Source: a bacterium
GTDB taxonomy: Bacteria; SAR324; XYD2-FULL-50-16
Direction of reading: 5' to 3'
Length of the DNA stretch: 64,000 nt
NCBI GenBank assembly: GCA_018830885.1
Contig: JAHJRI010000078.1
Span: 1-64,000 of the forward strand
In this document: piece after piece, positions 45,129-54,146 of the stretch
How positions within the stretch are numbered: position 1 is the stretch's first letter
Layout of the letters: every line of letters starts with the position of its first letter
The notes under the pieces: generated by a model
Seen by the model: only the letters and a program-made list of their open reading frames with translations
Told to the model about the DNA's origin: nothing
Database searches by the model: none
Position numbers and translations under genes: made by a program

Positions 45129-46682
45129 CTAGGTGGGTGGCGTACCATGGATCTTTGCCCGTTCCGGCAGTTTCTCCACCTTGTTACGGGTGATATTCAG
45201 CGCCTCGATGATTTTCCTGCGGGTATCATCGGGATTGATGATTTCATCGACCACCTGGGCCGTGAACGTCCGGCCCACATCAAAAACATCCACTTTTTCC
45301 CGCGAACGATTGAGATATCCCTCGTACGCATCCTCCTCGATACCCTCAACAACCTTGCGATAATCCTGTGTCGATGCCTCCACGGCAAATCTGGCAATAG
45401 GCCAGGCATAGGTCAGGTCGGCACCCAGGCCCTTGACACCGCCCATGATCATGCTGCCGGCGTCGGAATAGGCTTCCCTCAGAATCACGCTGATCTTGGG
45501 GATGGTCGCCGTGGCGTATACATCCAGGATCTTGCCAAAATGCCGGAGCAGCCCGATCGCCTCCTGGTCCTCTCCCGGCACCACCGGTGGGGTATCCACC
45601 AGATTGACCAGCGGGATATTGTAAGCGTCCAGAACCTGCAGAAAACGATAATACTTGTCGCAGGAGTTGATTTCGAGAATACTGCCCGGTTCCGACGGGT
45701 TATTGGCAACCAGACCGACGGATTCCCCATTGAACCGGCAGAAACAGGTGATCAGGTTTTTGGCGTACTCCTTCTTGATCTCAAAATACACACCGTCATC
45801 CACCAGTGCCTCAATCACATCGTGCATGTCATAGGATTTTTCATAAACATCCGGAACGATCTCGACCAGCTCAGGCACCGCCCGCAGGGGATCGTCCTTC
45901 GGCTTGACATAAGGCGGTTTCTCCCGGAAGTTGGAGGGCAGATAGGCCATCAGCTCCCGGGTATACAGGATGGTCTCGGTATCATCCGCACCCACCACAT
46001 CACAGGTGCCACTCAGCGCCATGTGATAATCCGCACTCCCCACCTCCTTGTTAAACTTTTCCGATGTGGCTGCCTGGGTCTGACGGGGTCCTCCCAGCCA
46101 GAGATTGCCCGTCTCCCGGCACATCAGCAGAAAGTCGCAGAGGGTCGGCGCATAGGCCTGGCCTGCGATGCAGGGACCCATGAGCACATTGACCTGGGGG
46201 ATCACACCGGACACCTGGGACTGCAGCAGAAAATACCAGTCGATACCGGCAATGATGACGTCCTGGTGTCCCAGACGCCCTCCGGAGGAATCCAGCAACC
46301 AGATCATGGGATACCCCCATTTGGCGGACATCTTGATCAGCTCGGCCGTCTTCTGAATATGCTGGGCGCCAATCGACCCTCCCAGAACGGTAAAATCGCT
46401 GGCATACACGGTCACCATCCGGCCGTGAATCTCTGCAGTCCCCATTATGGCACCATCGCAGGGGGCTTCGCTTTTTTTCCCATCCATGCGCTGCCCGGTT
46501 GTGTTCACACAGGAGCCCAATTCGTTGAACGTACCGGCATCGATCAGGACATCAATCCGCTCCCGGGCGGTCAGTTTGTTGCGACCATGCTGTCTTTCGA
46601 TATGCTCGATACCGCCACCCATCAGATTTTGCTCCTGAATCCCTTTCAATCTTTCTATCGCTTTGTTCATTATCTCTGTCAT
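45129..46682 (-). CDS. Acyl-CoA carboxylase carboxyltransferase subunit (first copy in operon 3' order)
   Basis: A 517-residue carboxyltransferase of the propionyl/methylcrotonyl/geranyl-CoA family, which moves CO2 from biotin to an acyl-CoA. The CT N- and C-halves are both present. Signatures: KLTARERIDVLIDAGTF, VLGGSIGAQHIQKTAELI, LDSSGGRLGHQD, and VDTPPVVPGEDQEAIGLLRHFG. The start at 46682 is chosen because GGGG lies before it; 46694 is possible. It follows the second CT gene after a 22-nt gap and precedes the carrier by about 220 nt. Confidence 0.92.
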   Translation of the reverse strand: MTEIMNKAIERLKGIQEQNLMGGGIEHIERQHGRNKLTARERIDVLIDAGTFNELGSCVNTTGQRMDGKKSEAPCDGAIMGTAEIHGRMVTVYASDFTVLGGSIGAQHIQKTAELIKMSAKWGYPMIWLLDSSGGRLGHQDVIIAGIDWYFLLQSQVSGVIPQVNVLMGPCIAGQAYAPTLCDFLLMCRETGNLWLGGPRQTQAATSEKFNKEVGSADYHMALSGTCDVVGADDTETILYTRELMAYLPSNFREKPPYVKPKDDPLRAVPELVEIVPDVYEKSYDMHDVIEALVDDGVYFEIKKEYAKNLITCFCRFNGESVGLVANNPSEPGSILEINSCDKYYRFLQVLDAYNIPLVNLVDTPPVVPGEDQEAIGLLRHFGKILDVYATATIPKISVILREAYSDAGSMIMGGVKGLGADLTYAWPIARFAVEASTQDYRKVVEGIEEDAYEGYLNRSREKVDVFDVGRTFTAQVVDEIINPDDTRRKIIEALNITRNKVEKLPERAKIHGTPPT

Positions 46683-46704
46683 GGTATACCCCATTCACTG
46701 GTTA

Positions 46705-48252
46705 TCAGGCCGGTTTGATATAGCGTTTCTTGTCGGGCAGACCCTCCTTCTTGTTCCGGGTCGCTTTCAGGGTGCGGATGATCTTGGAGCGCGTATCCCT
46801 GGGATCTATCGGTTCCTGGATCATATAGTAGGAGGTCCATTCCCGGGCGTTCATGACGCTGAAATGCTCCTTCAGAATATTGAGATAGGAGTCGTAAACC
46901 TCCTGGTAATTTCCCGCTTCTTTGGCCTTGGCCAGCTCCTTGTGAAAGACGGCCTGAACCACGGCATCCGGTCCGGTGGGGGCAAACTCGGCGGTCGGCC
47001 AGCCATAGATGTTGTCCGGCTGCATCCGGGAACACCCCATCACGATATTGGCCCCGCCATAGGCCCGCCTCAGCACGATCGTCACTTTCTGGTTGGTCAG
47101 GTGGGAATAGGAGTGCAGGTTCTTGGCACCATGCCGGATAATTCCCACCCGCTCCCATTTGTCTCCCGGCACATAGGCCGTGGAATCCACCAGGTTGACC
47201 AGGGGAATACTGAACGCATCGAGAAAATTCATGAACCGGTCATACTTGTCCGATGAGTCGATTTCAAAAATACCGCTCAGTTCATCCGGGTTGTTCGCGA
47301 TAACCCCCACCACTTCCCCCGCCATGCGACAGAATCCGGTGACGAGATGCGTGGCAAAATCCGGCTGCAACTCAAAAAATTCACCGTTATCCACAATCTT
47401 TTCAATTATCTCGTGGATGTCATAGGTAAACTTGGGATTATCCGGCATCACCGCCAGAATTCCCTCCTCCCTGCGGTCCGGGTCATCCTTCGTATCCACC
47501 CAGGGTGCTTTTTCCCAGCAGTTCTGCGGCAGATAGGCCAGCAGCTGCTTCGTTTTATCGATCGCATCCGCATCATCTTCAGCAATCAGATCCACCTGGC
47601 CGGATTTCTCCATATGAAATTCGGCCCGACCCGCCTCCCCGGTCTTGATGTCACCCCCCAGCCACAGAAAACCGGTCTGTTCATTCATGATCAGAAAATC
47701 AGCCAGGACTGGCAGCGCAGCCATCGTCCCTGTGCAGGGACCCAGCAGCAGCATGATCCTGGGAATCACACCGGAATAGAGACAGTAGGCTCGAATCAAG
47801 CGGGACAGACCATTCAGGCCCGTCTGGCCATTCTTAATCCCCAGCCGCTCACCGGCCGAATCCATGATGCCGATGACAGGCATCCGCCGCTGACCGGCCA
47901 TTTCCACCAGTTCTGCTATTTTCCATGCGGCCTGGTCTCCCAGGGAACCCGACATGACCGTAAAATCCATGGAAAAAACCATCACCGGTCGGCCATCCAC
48001 CTCACCATAACCCATGACCACACCTTCCGCAGGCGTCGGTCTGAGTTTACCGTCATAAGGGGGACGCGTATCCCGCACCAGTGAACCCACCTCATCAAAA
48101 CTGCCCGGATCCAGTAAATGGTCGATTCTCTCCCGGGCTGTCAATTTTCCCAGGTCGCGCTGTACCTTGAGACGTGATTCGCCTCCGGCGTTGATGCTCT
48201 CCTGGCGATTGTTCTCCAGTTTGGCCAGATAACCATCCATCCATTGTCCCAT
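46705..48252 (-). CDS. Acyl-CoA carboxylase carboxyltransferase subunit, second paralogue
   Basis: A 515-residue carboxyltransferase. The same core blocks as its neighbour are seen in diverged form: KLTARERIDHLLDPGSF, VMSGSLGDQAAWKIAELV, MDSAGERLGIKNGQ, and VDSTAYVPGDKWERVGIIRHG. It is probably the first gene of the long minus-strand cluster; the start has AAGGAGATCAG. The two paralogues are about as different as subunits of a hetero-oligomer or enzymes with different acyl-CoA substrates. Which applies cannot be decided from the sequence. Confidence 0.92.
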   Translation of the reverse strand: MGQWMDGYLAKLENNRQESINAGGESRLKVQRDLGKLTARERIDHLLDPGSFDEVGSLVRDTRPPYDGKLRPTPAEGVVMGYGEVDGRPVMVFSMDFTVMSGSLGDQAAWKIAELVEMAGQRRMPVIGIMDSAGERLGIKNGQTGLNGLSRLIRAYCLYSGVIPRIMLLLGPCTGTMAALPVLADFLIMNEQTGFLWLGGDIKTGEAGRAEFHMEKSGQVDLIAEDDADAIDKTKQLLAYLPQNCWEKAPWVDTKDDPDRREEGILAVMPDNPKFTYDIHEIIEKIVDNGEFFELQPDFATHLVTGFCRMAGEVVGVIANNPDELSGIFEIDSSDKYDRFMNFLDAFSIPLVNLVDSTAYVPGDKWERVGIIRHGAKNLHSYSHLTNQKVTIVLRRAYGGANIVMGCSRMQPDNIYGWPTAEFAPTGPDAVVQAVFHKELAKAKEAGNYQEVYDSYLNILKEHFSVMNAREWTSYYMIQEPIDPRDTRSKIIRTLKATRNKKEGLPDKKRYIKPA

Positions 48253-48880
48253 AACTCTGATCTCCTTAATTCCTGGTGTTTGTCAAAACGGGTCGTAAAA
48301 TATGACGCACCGGTGAAGTTACCATTACTTACCCCATTGCCATCCAACGGTCCCTGAAACCGCTTCCTGAATCTTCAACCACAGGATCTCTTTGACTTGC
48401 TGATACGTGATGAATACCTGTTTTCAATCTTTTATCCGGGTCGTTGACCTCTGCAGTTACCGGTAAGACGCCCGGCGAACGGAAGGTTAGTATTCATAAC
48501 TGTCCCGGTCTCTGTCAAGAGCTATCCCTGTATTCAATACCGCTTGTGGAGAGTTGCTGAACAAAAATTTTATTTTGAATTAGATTCAGTATTTGAACAA
48601 AATAATAGGTAACATGATACAATCTGTCAAGTCCAAAGCATGGGATTTATCCGCATCAAGGTGTCAGCAGAAGACGGACCCCGATAACCGGAGCGTCATG
48701 CGCCTTGAAACGGGTGTCCTGGTTCAAAAAAGCGAGGTTTTTCGCCATCGTCTGTGCCACGAGCTTTCGATCAAAAGGGTCGCGGTGATTGATGGGCAGG
48801 GCAGTGGGTATCGATCCGGATGGTTTCGATCAGCCGGGAGATATCGAGGTGCTGGTCAATAAGCGGGTCATACCGTGGGA
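48253..48880. promoter_or_regulatory. Promoter region of the carboxylase cluster
   Basis: About 630 nt with no supported gene. An AT-rich block at about 48550-48615 contains two copies of TGAACAAAAT-like sequence (48558 and 48594) in direct orientation and could hold the cluster promoter and regulator sites. A 90-codon frame at 48593-48862 has no convincing homology over its length. Confidence 0.35.
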
Positions 48881-48909
48881 TGTCGAAATCAGCACTGCTG
48901 ATTTCGACA
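48881..48909 (-). terminator. Strong hairpin after the por-nuo operon
   Basis: TGTCGAAATCAGC (48881-48893) and GCTGATTTCGACA (48897-48909) form a perfect 13-bp stem with a three-base loop, 12 nt past the last stop codon of the operon. No T-tract follows on the minus strand. It is the most stable hairpin I see in the window. Confidence 0.6.
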
Positions 48910-48921
48910 GGATCCAGCTGA

Positions 48922-49635
48922 TTACCGGCAGTGGATGCAGGTATCAAAATGGTTTTCAGGCAGTTTGAATTTGGTTTGAAAATATTCCAGCTGCTTGATG
49001 GGGGCAATTTCCCGGCCGCAGGACTTGCATTTCTGCATGGGAAATTCGGTATCCCAGATGGTGCGGATGCCGTCCTTTTGTTTCAGGGGGATGACATCGA
49101 CCGGACAGATCTGGGAACAGGATCCGCAGGCGATACAGTCAATTGCCGGGCCCTCGAAGGGGGTTGTCACTTCACGGGTGTAGCCGCGACCCTTGTACCC
49201 GATTGCGTTAACGCCGACCACCTCCCGGCACACTCTGACGCACTGACCGCAGAGAATACAGCCCTTCTGTTCCAGTTCGAAACGGGATTTGCTGATCCCC
49301 AACCGTGCTGCGATCTCTTTGAGTTTGGAGCTGTATGGATTGCGAGCAATCAGCAGCTCAATGACCAGTCGACGCACGTTTTGAACCCGTGGGGTCTCGG
49401 TTTGAATGTCCAGGCCGGGGGCAACTTCGTAGATACAGGAAGCCACCATGCGGGTGCGGTTTTTCTGCGCTATTTCCACCATGCAGAGTCGGCATGAGCC
49501 GTAAGGATTCAGTTCATCATTATCGCAAAGGGTCGGAATATAGATATTGGCCGACTGCGCTGCCCTGAGGATGGTGGTCCCCGGTTCAGCCGGTATCTCT
49601 CTGCCGTTGATGGTAATTGTGATGGTTTCAGACAT
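48922..49635 (-). CDS. NuoG/HydA-like iron-sulfur subunit (N-terminal part only)
   Basis: A 237-residue Fe-S protein equivalent to the N-terminal cluster-binding part of NuoG or of [FeFe]-hydrogenase HydA, without catalytic domain. A plant-type [2Fe-2S] domain has LCDNDELNPYGSCRLCMVE and a further Cys in VASCIYEV. Two [4Fe-4S] motifs follow: CILCGQCVRVCREV and CIACGSCSQICPVDV. The C-terminus adds two CxxC pairs (CKSCG and CIHC), which suggest a zinc ribbon. It is the last gene of the operon and should form a complex with the NuoF- and NuoE-like subunits to link NAD(H) with ferredoxin or another partner. Confidence 0.9.
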   Translation of the reverse strand: MSETITITINGREIPAEPGTTILRAAQSANIYIPTLCDNDELNPYGSCRLCMVEIAQKNRTRMVASCIYEVAPGLDIQTETPRVQNVRRLVIELLIARNPYSSKLKEIAARLGISKSRFELEQKGCILCGQCVRVCREVVGVNAIGYKGRGYTREVTTPFEGPAIDCIACGSCSQICPVDVIPLKQKDGIRTIWDTEFPMQKCKSCGREIAPIKQLEYFQTKFKLPENHFDTCIHCR

Positions 49636-49688
49636 GATTTTCTCTCTTTTCTAAAAACTCCAGTTCACGGTTTCTGATTCTGACCCGG

Positions 49689-51542
49689 TTAACTCACTCT
49701 GACAGCATCGTCGTTGCAGACTTCAAAGCAGGCGCCGCATTGAATACACTTTTCCTGGTCGATAACATGCAGCTTTTTCTTCTCGCCACTGATCGCCTGG
49801 ACAGGACAGGGTTTAACGCACAAGCGACAGCCGGTGCAGGCATCAGCATCAATGGTATAGGTGATCAGCGCCTTGCAGACACCGGCCGGACATCTCTTGT
49901 CCTTGATATGGGCCTCATACTCCTCCCTGAAATAGCGAATGGTGCTGAGCACCGGAGAAGGTGCAGAACCGCCCAGTGCGCAGAGAGAGCCATCGGCAAT
50001 CGCTTCTCCCATCCACTCCAGGGTTTCAATATCACCCTCATGACCCCTGCCCTCGGTGATCCGGTCCAGAATCAGACGCATGCGGTGTACCCCTTCCCGA
50101 CAGGGGGTACATTTGCCGCAGGATTCCTCCTCGAGAAAGCTCAGAAAGTAGCGTGCCACGTCCACCATACAGTTCCGGTCGTCCATGACGATCATACCCC
50201 CGGAACCCATCATGGAACCCAGTTTGGTCAGTTCATCAAAATCCACCGGGCTGTCCAAATGCTCTTTGGGGATACAGCCACCGGACGGACCACCGGTTTG
50301 AACGGCTTTGAACTCCCGTTTATTCGGGATCCCACCACCGATTTCGTAGATGATTTCCCTCAGGGTCGTTCCCATGGGCACTTCCACCAGGCCGGTATTG
50401 TTGATCTTTCCCACCAGGGCAAAAATCTTGGTCCCCTTGCTGCCCTCGGTACCGATGGACTGATACCAGGCTGACCCCCGGTCAATGATCAGGGGAACGT
50501 TGGCCCAGGTTTCCACGTTGTTAAGGGTGGTGGGTTTGTCGTAAAGACCGCGATCCGTGGCATGGACATACTTGGCTCGGGGTTCCCCGCTGCGTCCTTC
50601 AATGGAAGCGAACAGGGCGGAGGACTCCCCGCAGACAAAGGCGCCGCCGCCACGAATGATCTTGATGTCAAAACAGAAATCGGTGCCCAGGATATTGTCA
50701 CCCAGCAGCCCCAGTTCACGGGCGTTGTTGATGGCCAGAGCGGCATTGGTCACCGCCAGGGGGTATTCGTTCCGCACATAGATATAACCCTGGGTGGAGC
50801 CGATGGCATAAGCCCCAATGAGCATCCCTTCAAGGATGGCGTGGGGATTTCCCTCCAGCAGACTGCGGTCCATGTATGCCCCGGGATCTCCCTCGTCAGC
50901 ATTGCAGATGACGTATTTGATATCGCCTTCCGCCTTGCGGGTCGCATCCCATTTCCAGCCGGCCGGGAATCCACCGCCGCCCCTGCCGCGCAGGTTGGCA
51001 TCGATGATTTCCTGGATAACCGCCTCCGGCGCCATGGTGCTGAGTGCTTTTGCCAGTGCCCGGTAACCGCCGTTGGCCATGTAGTCTTCCATGTTCTTGG
51101 GATCGATTTCCGGATTCTGGGCCAGCAACAGACGCATCTGCTTTTTGTAGAATGACACTTCGTCTTCGCAGGTGACTTTTTCACCGGTGAGCGGCTCTAC
51201 ATAAAGCAACCGATCGATGATTTCACCTTCGCAAACCGTTTTTTCAAGGATCTCCGCTGCGTCATCAAGTCCCACTTTCTGATAGAATATTTTCCGGGGA
51301 TTGATCACCACAATGGGGCCTCTTTCGCAGAAACCGTGACAACCGGACGTCCGCAGGTCAACCACGTCCTCCAGGTCACGTTTTCCGATTTCCTCTCTAA
51401 AGCTGTCGATCAACTGCTGGGTACCATACGCAAGACAACCGGTGCCGGCACAGATGGTGATGCAGGTTTTGTCCGGGTCCCGTTTGGCGACAATCGAATC
51501 CTGCAGCGCCTTTAATTGGTCAGGGGATGTGATTTTCTCCAT
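49689..51542 (-). CDS. NuoF/HndC-like NADH-binding flavoprotein subunit
   Basis: A 617-residue flavoprotein. The N-terminal thioredoxin-like ferredoxin domain has CAGTGCLAYG and SGCHGFCERGP. The NuoF core has the FMN/NADH loops GRGGGGFPAGWKWD and GGGAFVCGESSALFASIEG, and the [4Fe-4S] motif ESCGKCTPCREG. The C-terminus carries two more ferredoxin clusters (CTGCRLCVKPCPV and CIQCGACFEVCNDDA). This is the layout of HndC/HydB of bifurcating hydrogenases, but no hydrogenase gene is here. The start overlaps the NuoE-like stop by one base, so they are coupled. Confidence 0.93.
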   Translation of the reverse strand: MEKITSPDQLKALQDSIVAKRDPDKTCITICAGTGCLAYGTQQLIDSFREEIGKRDLEDVVDLRTSGCHGFCERGPIVVINPRKIFYQKVGLDDAAEILEKTVCEGEIIDRLLYVEPLTGEKVTCEDEVSFYKKQMRLLLAQNPEIDPKNMEDYMANGGYRALAKALSTMAPEAVIQEIIDANLRGRGGGGFPAGWKWDATRKAEGDIKYVICNADEGDPGAYMDRSLLEGNPHAILEGMLIGAYAIGSTQGYIYVRNEYPLAVTNAALAINNARELGLLGDNILGTDFCFDIKIIRGGGAFVCGESSALFASIEGRSGEPRAKYVHATDRGLYDKPTTLNNVETWANVPLIIDRGSAWYQSIGTEGSKGTKIFALVGKINNTGLVEVPMGTTLREIIYEIGGGIPNKREFKAVQTGGPSGGCIPKEHLDSPVDFDELTKLGSMMGSGGMIVMDDRNCMVDVARYFLSFLEEESCGKCTPCREGVHRMRLILDRITEGRGHEGDIETLEWMGEAIADGSLCALGGSAPSPVLSTIRYFREEYEAHIKDKRCPAGVCKALITYTIDADACTGCRLCVKPCPVQAISGEKKKLHVIDQEKCIQCGACFEVCNDDAVRVS

Positions 51543-52024
51543 TATGATTTACCTTCTTTGCTTTTTTGGCTCTCTTTGCTCAGCTTCTTCAGCAACCGAC
51601 TGGTTTTGGCAATGGTCATCTGTCCGTGGTATTCCTCGTTGACAACCATGACAGGCCCCAAAGCACAGGCTCCCAGGCAGTTGACGGTTTCAAAGGTGTA
51701 CTCCAGATCCTCGGATGTCTCACCTTCCTTAATATGCAGTTCTCTTTCAATATGATCAATAATCAAGGGGACCCCCCGGACATGGCAGGCGGTTCCCTTG
51801 CAGAGATTGATCTGGAACCGGCCTCTGGGAGTCAGGCTGAAAGCCTTATAAAATGTCGCCACTTCAAAGATACGGCTCAGGGAAACGTCCAGATAGGAAC
51901 TGACCAGATCCAGGGCTTCCCTGGGCAGATAGTTCAACTCCTTTTGGACATCCTGGAGTACGGGAACCAGAAACCCCTTGTCTCCGTCGTATCGATCGAT
52001 AATCGTTCTGATGGTTTTTTCCAT
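51542..52024 (-). CDS. NuoE/HndA-like [2Fe-2S] subunit
   Basis: A 160-residue NuoE-type thioredoxin-like ferredoxin. The N-terminal helical bundle contains GFLVPVLQDVQKELNYLP, and the cluster ligands are CKGTACHVRG and VNCLGACALGPVM (four Cys). In NADH dehydrogenases and bifurcating hydrogenases it pairs with NuoF. It starts 18 nt after the end of porB and is followed without gap by the NuoF-like gene. Confidence 0.94.
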   Translation of the reverse strand: MEKTIRTIIDRYDGDKGFLVPVLQDVQKELNYLPREALDLVSSYLDVSLSRIFEVATFYKAFSLTPRGRFQINLCKGTACHVRGVPLIIDHIERELHIKEGETSEDLEYTFETVNCLGACALGPVMVVNEEYHGQMTIAKTSRLLKKLSKESQKSKEGKS

Positions 52025-52041
52025 GATCTGTTTTCTATTGA

Positions 52042-52971
52042 TTAGGCTTTAGCCTGGGTTTTTGCCTGCAGTTTTTCGAAATCCTTGGTCACTCTTTTCT
52101 GGATGGTATCAATCAGATCGTCGGTCAGGTGCCTGAACCGACCCTGGGGCTTCAGATACTCTTTGACAGGTCTCAACGGCTCGTCAAAAGAGAGTTTGTA
52201 TTTACCGTTGGTGACCTCAAAAAGAGGGAAAACACCGGTTTCAACCGCCAGGCGGCCGATCCAGATGGCTTTTTTGGTAGGAATCCGCCAGCCGGTAGGA
52301 CAGACTGACAAAATATGCACATAAGCGGGTCCCTCAATACGGGCTGCTTTTTCCAGTTTCTGGATCAGGTCCATCGGATAACTGGCACAGGCAGTGGCAA
52401 CATAGGGTATTTCATGGGCAACCGCAATGGCCGGCATGTTCTTTTTCCATGTCAGCTGACCCGCACGGGCTTTGCCGGCGGGTGATGTGGTCGTGCTGGC
52501 GCCGAACGGGGTCGATGAGGAGCGTTGAATCCCAGTGTTCATATAGGCTTCGTTGTCATAGCAGACATAGACCATATTGTGTCCGCGCTCCAGAGCACCC
52601 GACAGTGATTGAAAGCCGATGTCCGCTGTCGCACCGTCCCCTCCCATACCCAGGATGGTTGTTTTCTGATCCGGAATTTTTCCTTTACGCACCAGGGCCT
52701 TGAAACCGGCTTCCACACCGGAAGCCACCGCGGCGGAATTCTCAAAGGCGACATGAATCCAGGGAACACCCCAGCTGGTGTGGGGATACGCCGAGGAGAC
52801 CACCTCCATACAGCCGGTGGCACAGGCCACCACCGTATTGGGTCCCAGCGCTTTCGCTACCAGGCGAACGGCCAGCGCTTCAGCGCAACCTTGACAAGCC
52901 TTGTGCCCCGGTGTGAAATACTCCTGTTTGTTAACCAGGCGGGTGGCATATACATTCAAAGGTTCCATCAT
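52042..52971 (-). CDS. porB: 2-Oxoacid:ferredoxin oxidoreductase, beta subunit (TPP-binding)
   Basis: A 309-residue beta subunit of pyruvate/2-oxoacid:ferredoxin oxidoreductase. The TPP/Mg2+ motif is GMGGDGATADIGFQSL with DNEAYMNTG, and cluster cysteines lie in ACQGCAEAL, ACATGCMEV and further on. The reaction is 2-oxoacid + CoA + oxidised ferredoxin to acyl-CoA + CO2 + reduced ferredoxin. The start overlaps the PorA stop (ATGATG), and the NuoE-like gene follows at once. Pyruvate is the likely substrate; a branched 2-oxo acid is the alternative. Confidence 0.93.
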   Translation of the reverse strand: MMEPLNVYATRLVNKQEYFTPGHKACQGCAEALAVRLVAKALGPNTVVACATGCMEVVSSAYPHTSWGVPWIHVAFENSAAVASGVEAGFKALVRKGKIPDQKTTILGMGGDGATADIGFQSLSGALERGHNMVYVCYDNEAYMNTGIQRSSSTPFGASTTTSPAGKARAGQLTWKKNMPAIAVAHEIPYVATACASYPMDLIQKLEKAARIEGPAYVHILSVCPTGWRIPTKKAIWIGRLAVETGVFPLFEVTNGKYKLSFDEPLRPVKEYLKPQGRFRHLTDDLIDTIQKRVTKDFEKLQAKTQAKA

Positions 52972-54146
52972 TCTCTGGCTCCATATATGGTATAGTCGTT
53001 CCGCTTCAGCATCTCTTCCGAAGCGCTGGTCGTTTCTTCATAAATCTTGATAAAGTCATCGGCGGTAATATCGCGACCCGCCAGACTGCAGATATAGTTG
53101 GTGACGAACGGCATGTTGTCCTGGTGATACAGGGCCGACCGGATTTCGCTGGCGACCGGTCCCCCGGGACCGCCAAAGGAGACCGCCCGATCGATGACAA
53201 TGATCTGGTCAAGACCCTTGACGACTTCTGCCAGCTCTTCAAACGGAAAGGGACGCCAGAGTCTCATCTTGAGCAGACCCACGGCCTCTCCTATTTCTCT
53301 CAACTCGTCGATGGCCAGTGAAAGGGTTTCACCAATACTTCCCATGGAGAGAAAGGCAACTTTTGCACCTTCGGTTTTGTATGACTCAATCGGATGGTAA
53401 TACCGGCCGCAGACATCCCCCAGTTCTTTCCAGGCGGCGAGTATCTGGGTTTTGGATCTCAGCAGCGCCTCGTTCTGGGATTTTTTGGCCTCGGTGAAGA
53501 TATCCGGCATGCCCAGGGCACCCATGGTGACCGGTTTATCCGGATGCAGCCGATGGAGGGGTTTGAAATCGGGCAGGTACCGGTCAACCATCTCCTGTTC
53601 CCAGTATTCGATCGGCTCGATCATATGAGAGAGCGAAAAACCGTCGATATTGATAATTACCGGTAATGACACCTTTTGATCTTCAGCCACCCTGAATGCA
53701 AAAAAGATGTTGTCAAACACCTCCTGGCCGTTTTCCGCAAACGTCTGGATCCAGCCGGTATCCCGAATGGACATGACATCCGAGTGATCGTTCCAGATGC
53801 TCAACGGTCCGGAGAGGGACCGATTGGCCAGGATCATGACGATGGGCAACTGCATGGAGGCAGCCAGAAAAACGATCTCGTTCATCAGGGCCAATCCCTG
53901 GGAACTTGTACAGGTAAATGTCCGGGCACCGGCCGCTGAGGCCCCGCAGGCGACGCTCATGGCTGAGTGTTCGGATTCCACCGGGACATACTCCGCATCC
54001 AGATCGCCGGCAGCCACCAGTTCAGCCAGATGTTCCACAATATGGGTTTGCGGTGTGATGGGATAAGCCGCCACAACGTCCACATTTGTCATCCCGATAG
54101 CATCAGCTGCCGCGACGGATACTTCGACACCAGTTTTTTTGGCCAT
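52968..54146 (-). CDS. porA: 2-Oxoacid:ferredoxin oxidoreductase, alpha subunit
   Basis: A 392-residue alpha subunit. It begins GVEVSVAAADAIGMTNVDVVAAYPITPQT, has EYVPVESEHSAMSVACGASAAGARTFTCTSSQGL, and the C-terminal domain includes VIDRAVSFGGPGGPVASEI. The frame is open for 51 codons upstream, but these overlap the delta gene; GGAGGAGGAG before 54146 fixes the start. It directly follows the delta subunit (TAATGG overlap). Confidence 0.94.
   Translation of the reverse strand: MAKKTGVEVSVAAADAIGMTNVDVVAAYPITPQTHIVEHLAELVAAGDLDAEYVPVESEHSAMSVACGASAAGARTFTCTSSQGLALMNEIVFLAASMQLPIVMILANRSLSGPLSIWNDHSDVMSIRDTGWIQTFAENGQEVFDNIFFAFRVAEDQKVSLPVIINIDGFSLSHMIEPIEYWEQEMVDRYLPDFKPLHRLHPDKPVTMGALGMPDIFTEAKKSQNEALLRSKTQILAAWKELGDVCGRYYHPIESYKTEGAKVAFLSMGSIGETLSLAIDELREIGEAVGLLKMRLWRPFPFEELAEVVKGLDQIIVIDRAVSFGGPGGPVASEIRSALYHQDNMPFVTNYICSLAGRDITADDFIKIYEETTSASEEMLKRNDYTIYGARE

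Noticed and set aside
45087-46718. A 543-codon plus-strand open frame antisense to a carboxyltransferase
   Set aside because: The opposite strand encodes a clear CT subunit; this frame shows no family features and no ribosome site.
48593-48862. Short frame containing RVAVIDGQGSG, reminiscent of the DUF3842 N-terminus
   Set aside because: Only about ten residues look similar, the rest of the domain is missing in all frames, and the right part is formed by a perfect hairpin; too weak to call even a pseudogene.
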